Shown here: in pieces, positions 9,616 to 18,933 of the stretch | Numbering within the stretch: the stretch's first letter is position 1 | Layout: each line of letters opens with the position of its first letter | Source of the DNA: Streptococcus didelphis DSM 15616 | Lineage (GTDB): Bacteria > Bacillota > Bacilli > Lactobacillales > Streptococcaceae | Reading direction: 5' to 3' | Assembly: GCF_000380005.1 (NCBI RefSeq) | Contig: NZ_KB904195.1 | Location: 146,005-210,004 of the forward strand | Length of the DNA stretch: 64,000 bases | Program-made: the position numbers and the translations under genes | The notes under the pieces: model-generated | Told to the model about the DNA's origin: nothing | What the model saw: only the letters and a program-made list of their open reading frames with translations | Databases searched by the model: none

Positions 9616-10971
9616 ATGATGGAAAAAATAAGAGAAAAAATACACATTATTGGAGCTTCCTTTGCAGGGCTTGCCTTTGCCAAAAAGATGATAGCCCTAA
9701 AGCCTGATATCGAACTAATTATCATTGATAAAGAAAAAAATGCCAACTATATTCCCAATGGTCTTAATCTTTTATTTCGAAAACAAATTTCCGACTTAAC
9801 AGAAGCAAGTTGGCAAAATGATGACCTTATCTCGCGCCCTCATGTCCTTTTTTGGGAGGAAGAGGTTCTGGCGATAGATAGTCAGGCTAAGAGACTTCAA
9901 TTAAAAGATAAGAAGGGCCGCCTTCACTTTGAAAACTATGAGACCTTAGTTTGTGCTATGGGTGCTGTAGCAGAATCTTCCTATATAAAAACTAGTCCCA
10001 AATGTCCAAGGATTATAACAACTAAATATTTTGAAGCCAGTCAAAAAGCTCTGCCTTTAATTGAAAATAGTCAGGATATTATTGTTGTAGGAGCTGGTCC
10101 AATAGGCTTAGACATATCTTATAGTTTAACCTTACAGGAAAAAAAGATAAACCTTGTTGAAGCAGCTGATTATCCGGATTTTCACCAGACAGATAGTGAT
10201 ATGATAGGTCCACTACTAGATGAAATAAAAACTAGTTCCGTGAAGTTGTTAAGAAGGCAACGGGTAAATGAAATTGAAGAAGTAGACCAGAAGGTCCTTG
10301 TAAAAACGGATAAAGGGACTTGCCTTAGGGGAGATTTAGCCATCTTAGCAGTTAACTTTAGGCCAAATAGTCACTTATTAGAAAATCAAGTGGTCTGCAA
10401 TCTTGATAAGACAGTAAAAGTTAATCAGTACATGCAAACTAGTAAGGCAGATATTTTTGCTATTGGTGACTTGGTATCTTTAGAACTAGCTGGCATGGGC
10501 ATGACTTACCATACTTCCTTAATTAATCAGGCTATTAAAACAGGTCAGGTTCTGGCTTATCATTTATCAGGAATTAAGACACCACCATTAAAAACAGTTA
10601 AAATAGTGGGCAGTTTTCACTTTGGCTATTACAGATCAAGCCTTGGCCTGACAAAAGATGAGGCTGATTTGTATGAAGATGCATTTTCTTTCCTTTATAA
10701 AAGCTATACAGATAGGCAAAAAAAGCAATTACTATGGATTAAACTAATTGCTTCTCAAAAAGATGGACGCTTGATTGGTGCCCAGCTAATCTCCAAAGAA
10801 AATAATCTCCTTTTAGCTAACCAGCTAGCGCAAGCCCTCCAATACCAGTTAACAGTTCAAGATTTGGCCTTTCAAGACTTTATCTATTCAAAGAATGAGT
10901 GTGAACTAGGCTATCATTTACATCAAGCTTGTTTACAAGCCTTTGAAAAGAGGATGAGCTATGAGAATTGA
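9616..10971 (+). CDS. NAD(P)/FAD-dependent pyridine nucleotide-disulfide oxidoreductase-like protein lacking the usual redox Cys
   Basis: A 451-residue protein of the NADH oxidase / CoA-disulfide reductase type. FAD-binding motif IHIIGASFAGLAFA at residues 9-22, NAD-binding motif IIVVGAGPIGLDIS in the middle, the second FAD motif ADIFAIGDLVSLE, and a C-terminal dimerisation domain. In Nox and CoA-disulfide reductase the peroxidatic Cys lies about 35 residues after the first glycine motif in a C-G context; here that place reads YIPNGLNLL, with Asn48. The protein therefore cannot use that Cys chemistry, and its acceptor is unknown. Two ATG codons (9616, 9619) follow a promoter directly with no ribosome site, so translation may be leaderless. 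It overlaps the next gene, a regulator, by 11 bases. Confidence 0.8.
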   Translation: MMEKIREKIHIIGASFAGLAFAKKMIALKPDIELIIIDKEKNANYIPNGLNLLFRKQISDLTEASWQNDDLISRPHVLFWEEEVLAIDSQAKRLQLKDKKGRLHFENYETLVCAMGAVAESSYIKTSPKCPRIITTKYFEASQKALPLIENSQDIIVVGAGPIGLDISYSLTLQEKKINLVEAADYPDFHQTDSDMIGPLLDEIKTSSVKLLRRQRVNEIEEVDQKVLVKTDKGTCLRGDLAILAVNFRPNSHLLENQVVCNLDKTVKVNQYMQTSKADIFAIGDLVSLELAGMGMTYHTSLINQAIKTGQVLAYHLSGIKTPPLKTVKIVGSFHFGYYRSSLGLTKDEADLYEDAFSFLYKSYTDRQKKQLLWIKLIASQKDGRLIGAQLISKENNLLLANQLAQALQYQLTVQDLAFQDFIYSKNECELGYHLHQACLQAFEKRMSYEN

Positions 10972-12430
10972 ACAGTTAATGGATAAGGAAAGAAGAGCTC
11001 AGTATCTGTTATTAATGAAACTCTATCAGACAGATCATCTATTATCCTTAAAAGAGGTCCTTAATCACTTCAATCTTTCAAAGGTTACCCTAATCAAATA
11101 TATCAGTAACCTCAATCAATTACTTGCTGTGGCAGGACTTTCCTCGTCTATTAGCTTAGAACAGGATTTATTAGAGCTTTCAGATGATGGGCAGTTTACT
11201 TGGCCAGAGCTTCTTGATATTTTGCTAGAGGATTCTATTCCCTATCATATCTTACTTTACCTCTATCGGCATGAAACCTTTAATATAAGCAGCTTATCTC
11301 AAGAATTAATGATTAGTGAGGCAACCCTCAATAGGCACCTAGCCTATCTAAATACTTGCTTAGAAGAGTTTAACTTATCTATTTGGCAAGGAAAACAAAT
11401 AGGAAGTGAGATTCAGTGGCGCTACTTTTATTATGACTTATTTAGTCAGAGCCTTTCTTCTGATAAGTTAAGCTGTCTTATTTCTGGCTTAGACAGGCAA
11501 AATCTTCTGAACCTAATTGAAAAAATGGTAGGGCAAGAACTGTCAGAAGATACTTTACAAACCATCTTATTATGGCTGGCTATTTCTCAAAACAGGCTAA
11601 GTTTTACAGGGGATAAGAGCTTTGCTGGGGATTTAGACTTGGCTTTTATTGAAGAAAATGTCTTTTTTACCAGACTAGAAAAAACCATGATTCATTATCT
11701 AAGGCGCTATGCTATTGAGTTTGATACCTTTGAGGTTAAAAGTTTATTTGTTTTCTTGTTGTCTTATCCGATTTTGCCAATTCCTTCAATGGAGTATATT
11801 CTAGGTTTTGGTGGTCCAATTGCAGATAAAATATCTGAGGCCCTCTGGTTATTGCGCAAGGCTGATATTATTGGGGAGAGAACAAAAGAAGAACTCATTT
11901 ATGGTTTAGGGGTCTTTTTTTCACGGGCCTACTTTTTTAGAGGGGCTATTATAAGTAGAAACAATCCAACACAGGCTCTTTATCAGCTAGTAGAGGAAGA
12001 AAAAAGAGAAAAGGTTCACTTTATTATTGGTCACTTCATTATGCAAGCAGGAGATAAAACTCTACAGGAAACAGACCTTGCTAAGGTCTTAAGCTATGAT
12101 TTGTTAGAGTTATTAATCTTTTCTATTGAAAGGCACCATAGGCCATTAGAAATAGGATTGGATTTTGGGTCCAATCGAGTCCAGCAAGCCATCGTTGAGA
12201 TAAGTATTAGAAAACATCTAGAAAATAATAGGAATTTTCAGCTTGAAAGCTTTGCGACAGAAAGAAGCTTTGATTGCATTATTCGTTATAAAAAATGTCC
12301 TTATCTGGGGGAATTGCCCTGCTATCACTTAAAAGACTATAGCTCACCTTTGGAATTGAAGTATTTGGAGGAATTTTTAAAGGAACTTCACTATCACAAA
12401 AACAATCAGAAAACTGTAAGAGAGAAGTAG
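10961..12430 (+). CDS. Mga-family transcriptional regulator (HTH, PRD-like)
   Basis: A 489-residue regulator with the architecture of streptococcal Mga/AtxA proteins: two N-terminal winged helix-turn-helix segments (LSLKEVLNHFNLSKVTLIKYI at about residues 27-47, and FNISSLSQELMISEATLNRHL at about 107-127), then PTS-regulation-like helical domains, then a C-terminal region resembling an EIIB fold (RPLEIGLDFGSNRVQQAIV). Family members sense sugar status through phosphorylation of PRD histidines. The start at 10961 has AGAGG 7 bases upstream and lies inside the oxidoreductase gene, so the two are cotranscribed and translationally coupled. No M protein or other virulence gene lies nearby, so a local metabolic role is more likely than the classic Mga role; target unknown. 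Confidence 0.85.
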   Translation: MRIEQLMDKERRAQYLLLMKLYQTDHLLSLKEVLNHFNLSKVTLIKYISNLNQLLAVAGLSSSISLEQDLLELSDDGQFTWPELLDILLEDSIPYHILLYLYRHETFNISSLSQELMISEATLNRHLAYLNTCLEEFNLSIWQGKQIGSEIQWRYFYYDLFSQSLSSDKLSCLISGLDRQNLLNLIEKMVGQELSEDTLQTILLWLAISQNRLSFTGDKSFAGDLDLAFIEENVFFTRLEKTMIHYLRRYAIEFDTFEVKSLFVFLLSYPILPIPSMEYILGFGGPIADKISEALWLLRKADIIGERTKEELIYGLGVFFSRAYFFRGAIISRNNPTQALYQLVEEEKREKVHFIIGHFIMQAGDKTLQETDLAKVLSYDLLELLIFSIERHHRPLEIGLDFGSNRVQQAIVEISIRKHLENNRNFQLESFATERSFDCIIRYKKCPYLGELPCYHLKDYSSPLELKYLEEFLKELHYHKNNQKTVREK

Positions 12431-12452
12431 CAACTTGCCAGTCTATTTTTGA

Positions 12453-12466
12453 ACACAGCTCTGTGT
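12453..12466 (+). repeat. 14-bp dyad between the Mga-like gene and the transaldolase gene
   Basis: ACACAG (12453-12458) and CTGTGT (12461-12466) form perfect arms around CT. The spacing is too tight for an RNA hairpin and no T run follows, so a protein-binding dyad upstream of the transaldolase promoter region (TATAAT at 12501-12506) is more likely than a terminator. Confidence 0.4.
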
Positions 12467-12582
12467 GATACTTGGTCTTTATTATCAGGATACGAGTATT
12501 TATAATAAGTAATGGACAAGGGGCAAAAATGAAATTGTCGTCACTTTTTTATTATTTTGGAATATATTAGGAGGAAGATAAA

Positions 12583-13227
12583 ATGAAATTTTTCTTAGAC
12601 ACAGCAAACGTAGAAGCTATCAAAGCTATTAACGAGTTAGGCTTAGTGGATGGAGTTACCACAAATCCAACCATTATTTCAAGAGAAGGTCGTGATTTTG
12701 AAACAGTTATCAAAGAAATTTGTGAGATTGTTGATGGGCCTGTTTCAGCAGAAGTGACAGGTTTAACAGCTCAAGAAATGGTTGATGAAGCGCGTGTTCT
12801 TGCTAAATGGCATAAAAACATTGTTGTTAAAATCCCAATGACTACTGAAGGCTTAAAAGCAACTAAAGTCCTTTCAGCAGAAGGAATTAAAACAAATGTT
12901 ACTCTAGTCTTCACAGTATCTCAAGGTTTAATGGCTATGAAGGCTGGTGCAACCTATATTAGTCCCTTTATTGGACGTTTAGAAGATATTGGTTCAGACC
13001 CTTATCAATTAATTGCTGATTTACGTGAAATTATTGATTTGTATGATTTTAAGTCAGAGATTATCTCTGCAAGTATCCGTAATTCAGCCCATGTTGAAGC
13101 TGTTGCAAAATTAGGTTCAGATATTGCTACTATTCCTGATAATGTCTTTGAAAAAATGACACAACACCCATTAACAACAAATGGTATTAAACAATTTATG
13201 GACGATTGGGCAGCGTTTAAAAAATAA
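12583..13227 (+). CDS. TalC/MipB-type transaldolase (fructose-6-phosphate aldolase family)
   Basis: A 214-residue small transaldolase of the TalC/FSA subfamily. The Schiff-base lysine is K83 in [14 protein letters not shown], and the family N-terminus [13 protein letters not shown] and TNPTII motif are present. Enzymes of this length either transfer dihydroxyacetone units (transaldolase, pentose phosphate pathway) or cleave fructose 6-phosphate; the two cannot be separated by reading. Location 190 bases before transketolase favours the transaldolase role. AGGAGGA lies 8 bases before the ATG. Confidence 0.92.
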   Translation: MKFFLDTANVEAIKAINELGLVDGVTTNPTIISREGRDFETVIKEICEIVDGPVSAEVTGLTAQEMVDEARVLAKWHKNIVVKIPMTTEGLKATKVLSAEGIKTNVTLVFTVSQGLMAMKAGATYISPFIGRLEDIGSDPYQLIADLREIIDLYDFKSEIISASIRNSAHVEAVAKLGSDIATIPDNVFEKMTQHPLTTNGIKQFMDDWAAFKK

Positions 13228-13235
13228 GAACAAGC

Positions 13236-13270
13236 AAGCCTAGTTGCAAGAAGTAACTAGGCTTATTCTT
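13236..13270 (+). terminator. Probable terminator or attenuator after the transaldolase gene
   Basis: A perfect 10-bp stem AAGCCTAGTT/AACTAGGCTT with a 9-base loop. The following T run is poor (ATTCTT), so termination may be partial, allowing some read-through into tkt. Confidence 0.6.
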
Positions 13271-13332
13271 AGGGTAATAGGATAAAAAACAGTTCTAAAC
13301 CCCTAAATAAAGAGTTCTCTTCCTAGGAATAA

Positions 13333-13384
13333 TTGTCACCATTTCCTTTAAATATGGTACAATGGTCTATAGAAAACGGTTAAT
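13333..13384 (+). promoter_or_regulatory. Promoter of tkt with a cre-like site at the transcript start
   Basis: TTGTCA (13333-13338) and an extended -10 TG-G-TACAAT (13355-13363). TAGAAAACGGTTAAT (13370-13384) matches the cre consensus with two mismatches and covers the expected start site. It contains the same 13-mer as the promoter at 9589-9601. Confidence 0.55.
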
Positions 13385-13414
13385 TTAAGAACTGGAAAAA
13401 GAAAGGTTTTACTT

Positions 13415-15400
13415 ATGACATTTGATGCAGTTGATCAGTTGGCAGTCAATACTGTCCGTACACTTTCAATAGATGCTATTCAAGCAGCTAACTCAGGTCA
13501 CCCTGGCCTTCCAATGGGAGCAGCTCCGATGGCGTACGTCCTTTGGAACAAGTTCATGAATATCAATCCAAAGACTAGTCGTAACTGGACAAATAGAGAT
13601 CGCTTCGTCCTTTCAGCAGGACATGGATCAGCAATGCTTTATAGTTTATTACACTTAGCTGGCTATGATCTTTCAGTAGAAGATTTGAAGAACTTCCGCC
13701 AATGGGGTTCAAAAACACCAGGACATCCTGAGGTTAATCATACAGACGGAATTGAAGCAACAACAGGTCCACTTGGACAAGGGATTGCTAATGCTGTTGG
13801 TATGGCTATGGCAGAAGCCCATCTTGCTGCTAAATTTAACAAACCTGGCTTTAATATTGTAGACCATTATACCTTTGCCTTAAATGGTGACGGAGACTTA
13901 ATGGAAGGTGTCAGTCAAGAAGCAGCCAGTCTTGCAGGACACTTAAAATTAGGCAAATTAGTTCTACTTTATGATTCAAATGATATTTCACTTGATGGCC
14001 CAACATCAATGGCTTTCACAGAAGATGTTAAGGGACGTTTTGAGGCCTATGGTTGGCAGCATATTCTTGTTAAAGATGGTAATGATTTAGAAGCTATTGC
14101 TAAAGCAATTGAAGAAGCAAAAGCAGAAACAGAAAAACCAACTATTATTGAAGTTAAAACCATTATTGGTTTTGGTGCTGAAAAACAAGGAACCTCAGCA
14201 GTGCACGGTGCCCCACTTGGTGCTGAAGGAATTACCTTCACTAAGAATGCTTATAAGTGGACCTACCAAGATTTCCATGTGCCAGCAGAAGTTAAGGAAC
14301 GTTTTAAAGAAGGCCTTCAAACTCGTGGTGAAGAAGCAGAAGCAAAATGGAATGACTTATTTGCTAGCTATCAAGCCCAATATCCAGACCTTGCCAAAGC
14401 TTATCAGGAAGCCTTTGCTAACCAAGCAATCTCAGTTGACTTGAAAGCTCATGAAGTAGGAACTTCTAAAGCTAGTCGTGTTTCAAGTCAGGAAGCAATT
14501 CAACAAATTTCAGAACAGGTAGCTTCTTTCTGGGGTGGTTCAGCTGACCTTTCAGCTTCCAATAATACTATGGTTAAAGTTGAAAAAGATTTCCAACCTA
14601 GACAATTTGAGGGAAGAAATATCTGGTTTGGTGTCCGTGAATTCGCAATGGCAGCCGCTATGAATGGTATTGCTCTTCATGGTGGTACACGTGTTTATGG
14701 TGGAACTTTCTTTGTCTTCTCAAATTACCTATTGCCAGCAGTTCGTATGGCAGCTCTACAAAATTTACCAACTGTTTATGTGATGACACATGATTCTATT
14801 GCAGTTGGTGAAGATGGTCCAACTCATGAACCAATTGAACAGTTGGCAAGTGTCCGTTCTATGCCAAACTTGAATGTTATTCGCCCAGCTGATGGTAATG
14901 AGACAAATGCAGCTTGGAAACGTGCCTTGGCAGAAACTGACAAACCAACTATGCTTGTGTTAACACGTCAGAATTTACCTGTTATTGAAGGAACAAAAGA
15001 CCTAGCTGAAGAAGGCTTAAATAAAGGAGCTTACATCTTATCAGAAGCAAAAGGAGATTTAGAAGGTATCCTTATTGCAACTGGTTCAGAAGTTAAGCTA
15101 GCAATGGATGCGCAGGCAGCCTTAGAAGCTGAAGCTATTCATGTTCGTGTGGTATCTATGCCATCACAAAATATCTTTGATCAACAATCAGCTGAATATA
15201 AAGAGGAAATCCTTCCATCAGCTATCACTAAACGCTTAGCAATTGAAGCAGCATCAAGCTTTGGTTGGGCAAAATATGTGGGGCTTTCAGGCAAGACCTT
15301 AACTATTGATACATGGGGAGCATCTGCACCAGGAAATCGGATCTTTGAAGAATATGGTTTCACAACTGAACATGCAGTAGCCCTTTACAAATCACTCTAA
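13415..15400 (+). CDS. tkt: Transketolase
   Basis: A 661-residue thiamine-diphosphate enzyme of the non-oxidative pentose phosphate pathway, moving two-carbon units between sugar phosphates. The N-terminal [20 protein letters not shown] motif, the ThDP/Mg motif starting [18 protein letters not shown], the pyrimidine-domain segment ([20 protein letters not shown]) and the C-terminal domain are all present and at family length. ATG preceded by AAAGG. It lies next to the TalC-type transaldolase, so both non-oxidative steps are grouped, although each has its own promoter region. Confidence 0.97.
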   Translation: MTFDAVDQLAVNTVRTLSIDAIQAANSGHPGLPMGAAPMAYVLWNKFMNINPKTSRNWTNRDRFVLSAGHGSAMLYSLLHLAGYDLSVEDLKNFRQWGSKTPGHPEVNHTDGIEATTGPLGQGIANAVGMAMAEAHLAAKFNKPGFNIVDHYTFALNGDGDLMEGVSQEAASLAGHLKLGKLVLLYDSNDISLDGPTSMAFTEDVKGRFEAYGWQHILVKDGNDLEAIAKAIEEAKAETEKPTIIEVKTIIGFGAEKQGTSAVHGAPLGAEGITFTKNAYKWTYQDFHVPAEVKERFKEGLQTRGEEAEAKWNDLFASYQAQYPDLAKAYQEAFANQAISVDLKAHEVGTSKASRVSSQEAIQQISEQVASFWGGSADLSASNNTMVKVEKDFQPRQFEGRNIWFGVREFAMAAAMNGIALHGGTRVYGGTFFVFSNYLLPAVRMAALQNLPTVYVMTHDSIAVGEDGPTHEPIEQLASVRSMPNLNVIRPADGNETNAAWKRALAETDKPTMLVLTRQNLPVIEGTKDLAEEGLNKGAYILSEAKGDLEGILIATGSEVKLAMDAQAALEAEAIHVRVVSMPSQNIFDQQSAEYKEEILPSAITKRLAIEAASSFGWAKYVGLSGKTLTIDTWGASAPGNRIFEEYGFTTEHAVALYKSL

Positions 15401-15428
15401 AAACACTTTAGTTATCAAAAAGAAGTAT

Positions 15429-15466
15429 GCAGAGAAGTAAGAATTCTTATTTCTCTGTATTTTTTT
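15429..15466 (+). terminator. Terminator of tkt
   Basis: A near-perfect palindrome centred on GAATTC, with arms CAGAGAAGTAAG and CTTATTTCTCTG (15430-15457), followed by TATTTTTTT. Confidence 0.85.
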
Positions 15467-15510
15467 GCTATGATAGTCACTTTTTTGGGGAGAGGAGTTT
15501 TTTTCAGACA

Positions 15511-15539
15511 TTGACAAATAAGCCTAAAAATACTAAAAT
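15511..15539 (+). promoter_or_regulatory. Promoter of the ABC exporter operon
   Basis: TTGACA (15511-15516) and TAAAAT (15534-15539) with a 17-base spacer. The transcript would start near 15546, leaving an 85-nt leader that includes a possible short reading frame. Confidence 0.72.
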
Positions 15540-15590
15540 AAAAGTAACTTTTGTATTAATTAAAAAGTACAATTGCTGGGAGACTAACTT

Positions 15591-15638
15591 ATGAAAATGA
15601 GATATTTTTCTTTGATAAGAGAGGGAAAAAATGATTGA
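15591..15638 (+). CDS. Possible 15-codon leader peptide overlapping the ABC ATPase start
   Basis: ATG at 15591 has a good ribosome site (GGGAG at 15578-15582, 8 bases away) and encodes MKMRYFSLIREGKND before TGA at 15636-15638. That stop lies 5-8 bases inside the ATPase gene, whose ATG is at 15631, so a ribosome finishing the short peptide stops on the next start codon in another frame. This is what translational coupling by a leader peptide looks like. The peptide has no strong residue bias that would suggest amino-acid sensing. Real expression is unproven. Confidence 0.4.
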   Translation: MKMRYFSLIREGKND

Positions 15639-16365
15639 ATTTAAACATGTTTCAAAAATTTACGGGGAAAAAGAAGCCCTTAGTGACTTAAATCTTACGA
15701 TCAAAGATGGTGAAATTTTTGGCTTGATTGGCCACAATGGAGCTGGTAAAACGACAACTATTAGTATTTTAACTTCCATTATAGAAGCTAGTTATGGAGA
15801 GGTTTTTGTGAATGGTGACCTTTTAAATGAAAACCGTGATAAGATAAAAAAATTGATTGGTTATGTTCCAGATTCACCAGACCTCTTCTTAAATTTAACA
15901 GCTAATGAATATTGGCATTTTCTAGCTAAAATTTATGAGGTTCCTGAACAAGAGGCCAAAGAACGTATTTATGAATTGAGTCATCTTTTTGAAATGGATG
16001 AGGAAATAGATAATAGTTTAGATAGCTTCTCACATGGGATGAGACAAAAAGCAATTGTCATTGGTGCCCTTATTTCAAACCCAGCTATTTGGGTACTTGA
16101 TGAGCCCCTAACAGGATTAGACCCTCAAGCTTCCTTTGATTTAAAAGAAATGATGCGCCAACATGCAGCTTCTGGTAATAGTGTCCTATTTTCAACCCAT
16201 GTTCTTTCTGTAGCCGAGCAACTTTGCGATAGAATTGGTATATTGAAAAAAGGCAAGCTTATCTTCCTTGGAACTATTGAAGAACTTAAAGCTAACCAAG
16301 CTGACAAGGACTTAGAAACTATTTACTTAGAGTTAGCTGGTCGTCAAGCACTAGGGGAGGACTAG
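15631..16365 (+). CDS. ABC transporter ATP-binding protein (exporter type)
   Basis: A 244-residue nucleotide-binding subunit. Walker A GHNGAGKTTT near residue 34, a variant signature SHGMRQK, Walker B AIWVLDEPLTGLDP and the H-loop STHVLS are all present. The sequence resembles the EcsA / multidrug-type (ABC-2 exporter) ATPases rather than importer ATPases. It is followed after one base by the membrane subunit, so the pair forms one transporter. Substrate unknown. Weak own ribosome site (GAGGG, 7 bases upstream); a short leader reading frame overlaps the start. Confidence 0.9.
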   Translation: MIEFKHVSKIYGEKEALSDLNLTIKDGEIFGLIGHNGAGKTTTISILTSIIEASYGEVFVNGDLLNENRDKIKKLIGYVPDSPDLFLNLTANEYWHFLAKIYEVPEQEAKERIYELSHLFEMDEEIDNSLDSFSHGMRQKAIVIGALISNPAIWVLDEPLTGLDPQASFDLKEMMRQHAASGNSVLFSTHVLSVAEQLCDRIGILKKGKLIFLGTIEELKANQADKDLETIYLELAGRQALGED

Positions 16366-16366
16366 T

Positions 16367-18013
16367 ATGATGAAATGGTCTACTGTTTGGGAGCTAACTA
16401 AGATTAATATTCTGTATTCAAACCCCCAGAGCTTGGCAGCTCTAAAAAAGAAGCAAGAAAAGAAGGGGAAGAAAAACTTCAAAGCCTATAAAGCAATGCT
16501 TAGACAGCAGGCCTTTACTACCTTTGTTTTCCTCTTCATCTATATATTTATGTTTTTTGGCTTTGATTTTAGCAGCAATCCAGGCTATTTCTCATTTTAT
16601 ATTGCCTTATTTTTTGTCATGTCTACCTTGACAGCCTTTAACTCACTTTATACTATTTTTTATGATAGTAATGATTTAAAATTGTATGTCCATTTGCCGA
16701 TTGATTCTAAAGAGATTTATGTAGCAAAATTTTTGTCATCACTAGGGATGGGGTCCATGTTTTTAATGCCCTTACTCTCGCTTTTTATTATTACCTATTG
16801 GCAAATCTTAGGGAATTTTTTGGCTATTCCCCTAGCTTTAGTTTTATTTGCCATATTATTTATAAGTTCCAATGTTTTAGCTCTTTATTTAAATACTTGG
16901 ATTGGAAAAATTATTGTTAGAAGCCCAAAGAAAAAGTTAATTTCAACCATTCTTATGTTCTTTTCTACCTTTGGAGCCATTGCCCTAATTTTCTTTTTGA
17001 ACTTTACAAATGGTAAACGTATGGCAAGTGAGGGAGCAATAAGTGATTATGCCTTAATTCCATATTTTAGAGGCTACTATGATACCGTTCATCAGCCATT
17101 CTCTCTGCCAGCTCTTTTCCATTTTTGGCTTCCCCTTCTTGTAATAGCTATAATGCTAGTTGGTATTGTAAAAAGAGTTATGCCAAAATATTATGAAGAA
17201 GCTTTGTATGTTAGTGCTAAGATGCAAACAAAGAAAAAGACCAAACCTAAAAGTCATGCCTATGTAGATAAGTCTCTATCTCACTTAATGCGAAAACATC
17301 ATTTATCTACCATACAAGATTCTAGCTTATTAATTCAGACCTTTTTGATGCCACTTATCTATATTGTGGGTTTTACTATGCCTTTATTAACAGGGGGAAA
17401 CCGATTAATGAGTTATTTGACCAATGACTATTTTGGGATTGCCTTTGCTTTTGGTATTATTATTGCTAGTATGTGTGTCTCCCCTTCGTCATTTGTTGGT
17501 GTCGGTATTTCTGTAGAAAAAGATAATTTTATCTTTCTTAAGAGTTTACCAATTGTCTTTACTAAATTTCTAAAAGAGAAATTTTACTTCCTTTTATTTC
17601 TTCAAGTGCTTATTCCTATAATTTTCTATACTATCTTTTTGCTACTTGTCATAAAAGTAAGACTTGTACTTGCTATTGCTTTTGTAATAGGTTACCTCTT
17701 AACCTGTTTTGTTCAAGGGCAATGGATGTATAAACGTGATCTTAAACATTTAAATTTAAAATGGCAAAATATGACCCAGTTGTATACACGCAGTGGAAGT
17801 CAGTGGCTAACGCTCGCCTTTATCATGGGCTCAATGATGATCGGATTTAGCCTGATAGCCTTATTAGCCATCTTATCGATGATAACCCATCAAGCACTCT
17901 TGATTAATAGTTTATTTGTTATTGTAGCTCTTATTGTTTTTGTAATATTAGAGCTTATCCTTAAGAAGATTTTTTGGGATAAATTAGCCCTGCTTATAGA
18001 AGAACATTCTTAA
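16367..18013 (+). CDS. ABC-2 type transporter membrane subunit
   Basis: A 548-residue membrane protein with about twelve hydrophobic segments in two groups, separated by a hydrophilic region (KMQTKKKTKPKSHAYVDKSLSHLMRKHH). The N-terminal cytoplasmic segment is Lys-rich (LKKKQEKKGKKNFKAYKAML). It is the partner of the ATPase immediately upstream. Its size suggests a single-chain permease that may act as dimer or alone. No recognisable substrate signature; export of a peptide, lipid or drug is possible. Confidence 0.8.
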   Translation: MMKWSTVWELTKINILYSNPQSLAALKKKQEKKGKKNFKAYKAMLRQQAFTTFVFLFIYIFMFFGFDFSSNPGYFSFYIALFFVMSTLTAFNSLYTIFYDSNDLKLYVHLPIDSKEIYVAKFLSSLGMGSMFLMPLLSLFIITYWQILGNFLAIPLALVLFAILFISSNVLALYLNTWIGKIIVRSPKKKLISTILMFFSTFGAIALIFFLNFTNGKRMASEGAISDYALIPYFRGYYDTVHQPFSLPALFHFWLPLLVIAIMLVGIVKRVMPKYYEEALYVSAKMQTKKKTKPKSHAYVDKSLSHLMRKHHLSTIQDSSLLIQTFLMPLIYIVGFTMPLLTGGNRLMSYLTNDYFGIAFAFGIIIASMCVSPSSFVGVGISVEKDNFIFLKSLPIVFTKFLKEKFYFLLFLQVLIPIIFYTIFLLLVIKVRLVLAIAFVIGYLLTCFVQGQWMYKRDLKHLNLKWQNMTQLYTRSGSQWLTLAFIMGSMMIGFSLIALLAILSMITHQALLINSLFVIVALIVFVILELILKKIFWDKLALLIEEHS

Positions 18014-18023
18014 GTGCAAAAAG

Positions 18024-18054
18024 AAGATCACTGACTCAGGTGGTCTTTTTCTTT
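18024..18054 (+). terminator. Terminator of the ABC exporter operon
   Basis: A 9-bp stem AAGATCACT/GGTGGTCTT (two G-T pairs) with a 6-base loop, followed by TTTCTTT. Confidence 0.8.
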
Positions 18055-18104
18055 ACTTAAAAATCAGATAATCCCTTAGAAGGACTTTTCAGCTTTAATT
18101 TTTA

Positions 18105-18113
18105 TGCTATAAT
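18105..18113 (+). promoter_or_regulatory. Extended -10 promoter of proB, 6 nt before the ATG
   Basis: TG-C-TATAAT is a perfect extended -10 element. With 6 bases between TATAAT and ATG the predicted transcript starts at or next to the A of the start codon, so the mRNA would be leaderless. Confidence 0.7.
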
Positions 18114-18119
18114 CTTCAT

Positions 18120-18932
18120 ATGCTAAAACGAAACTTTGAAAATGTAAATAGAATAGTTATTAAAATAGGAACCAGTTCCTTAGTGCAAGCTGAAGGGAAA
18201 ATCAACCTTGAAAAAATAGACCATCTGGCCTTTGTTATCTCAAGCTTGATGAATAAGGGAAAAGAAGTTATCTTGGTCTCCTCAGGAGCCATGGGTTTTG
18301 GTTTAGATTTATTAAAAATGGCAAAACGTCCCAGCCAGCTTTGTAAGCAACAGGCCATCTCTAGTGTTGGTCAGGTTGCCATGATGAGTCTCTACTCTCA
18401 GATTTTTTCTCATTATCAAACAACTATTTCTCAAATCCTTCTGACCAGAGATGTGGTTGAATACCCTGAAAGCCTAGAAAATGTTACTAACACCTTTGAA
18501 AGTTTATTATCCCTCGGTATCTTACCTATTGTCAATGAGAATGATGCTGTTAGCGTTGATGAGATGGATCATGCAACCAAGTTTGGAGATAATGATAGGT
18601 TATCAGCAGTGGTATCTAAGATTACAAGAGCAGATTTACTCATTATGCTGTCTGATATTGATGGCTTGTTTGATAAGAATCCAACTATTTATGAAGATGC
18701 TAAGTTAAGAAGTCAGGTGACTGAAATAACAGAAGACATTCTTAAGTCTGCAGGTGGTGCAGGTAGTAAGTTTGGAACAGGAGGTATGCTCAGTAAGGTC
18801 CAATCAGCCCAAATGGTCTTTGATAATAAAGGCCAGATGTTACTGATGAATGGAGCAAATCCCCGAGACATTTTAGAGGTTCTAGCAGGTAAGGAACTAG
18901 GAACTTGGTTTATTGAAAATAAAGGAAACTAA
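18120..18932 (+). CDS. proB: Glutamate 5-kinase
   Basis: A 270-residue amino-acid kinase catalysing the first step of proline synthesis, glutamate plus ATP to gamma-glutamyl phosphate. The N-terminal [11 protein letters not shown], the [10 protein letters not shown] segment and the NENDAV motif are present. It ends after the kinase domain; the C-terminal PUA domain of the E. coli enzyme is absent, as in other streptococcal ProB. No ribosome site precedes the ATG, and a perfect extended -10 box lies 6 bases upstream, so the message is probably leaderless. It is followed by proA after one base. Confidence 0.95.
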   Translation: MLKRNFENVNRIVIKIGTSSLVQAEGKINLEKIDHLAFVISSLMNKGKEVILVSSGAMGFGLDLLKMAKRPSQLCKQQAISSVGQVAMMSLYSQIFSHYQTTISQILLTRDVVEYPESLENVTNTFESLLSLGILPIVNENDAVSVDEMDHATKFGDNDRLSAVVSKITRADLLIMLSDIDGLFDKNPTIYEDAKLRSQVTEITEDILKSAGGAGSKFGTGGMLSKVQSAQMVFDNKGQMLLMNGANPRDILEVLAGKELGTWFIENKGN

Positions 18933-18933
18933 T

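Noticed and set aside
18913..18933. TTG start for proA inside proB
   Set aside because: ATG 18934 has AAAGGA at good spacing and gives the standard 416-residue protein.
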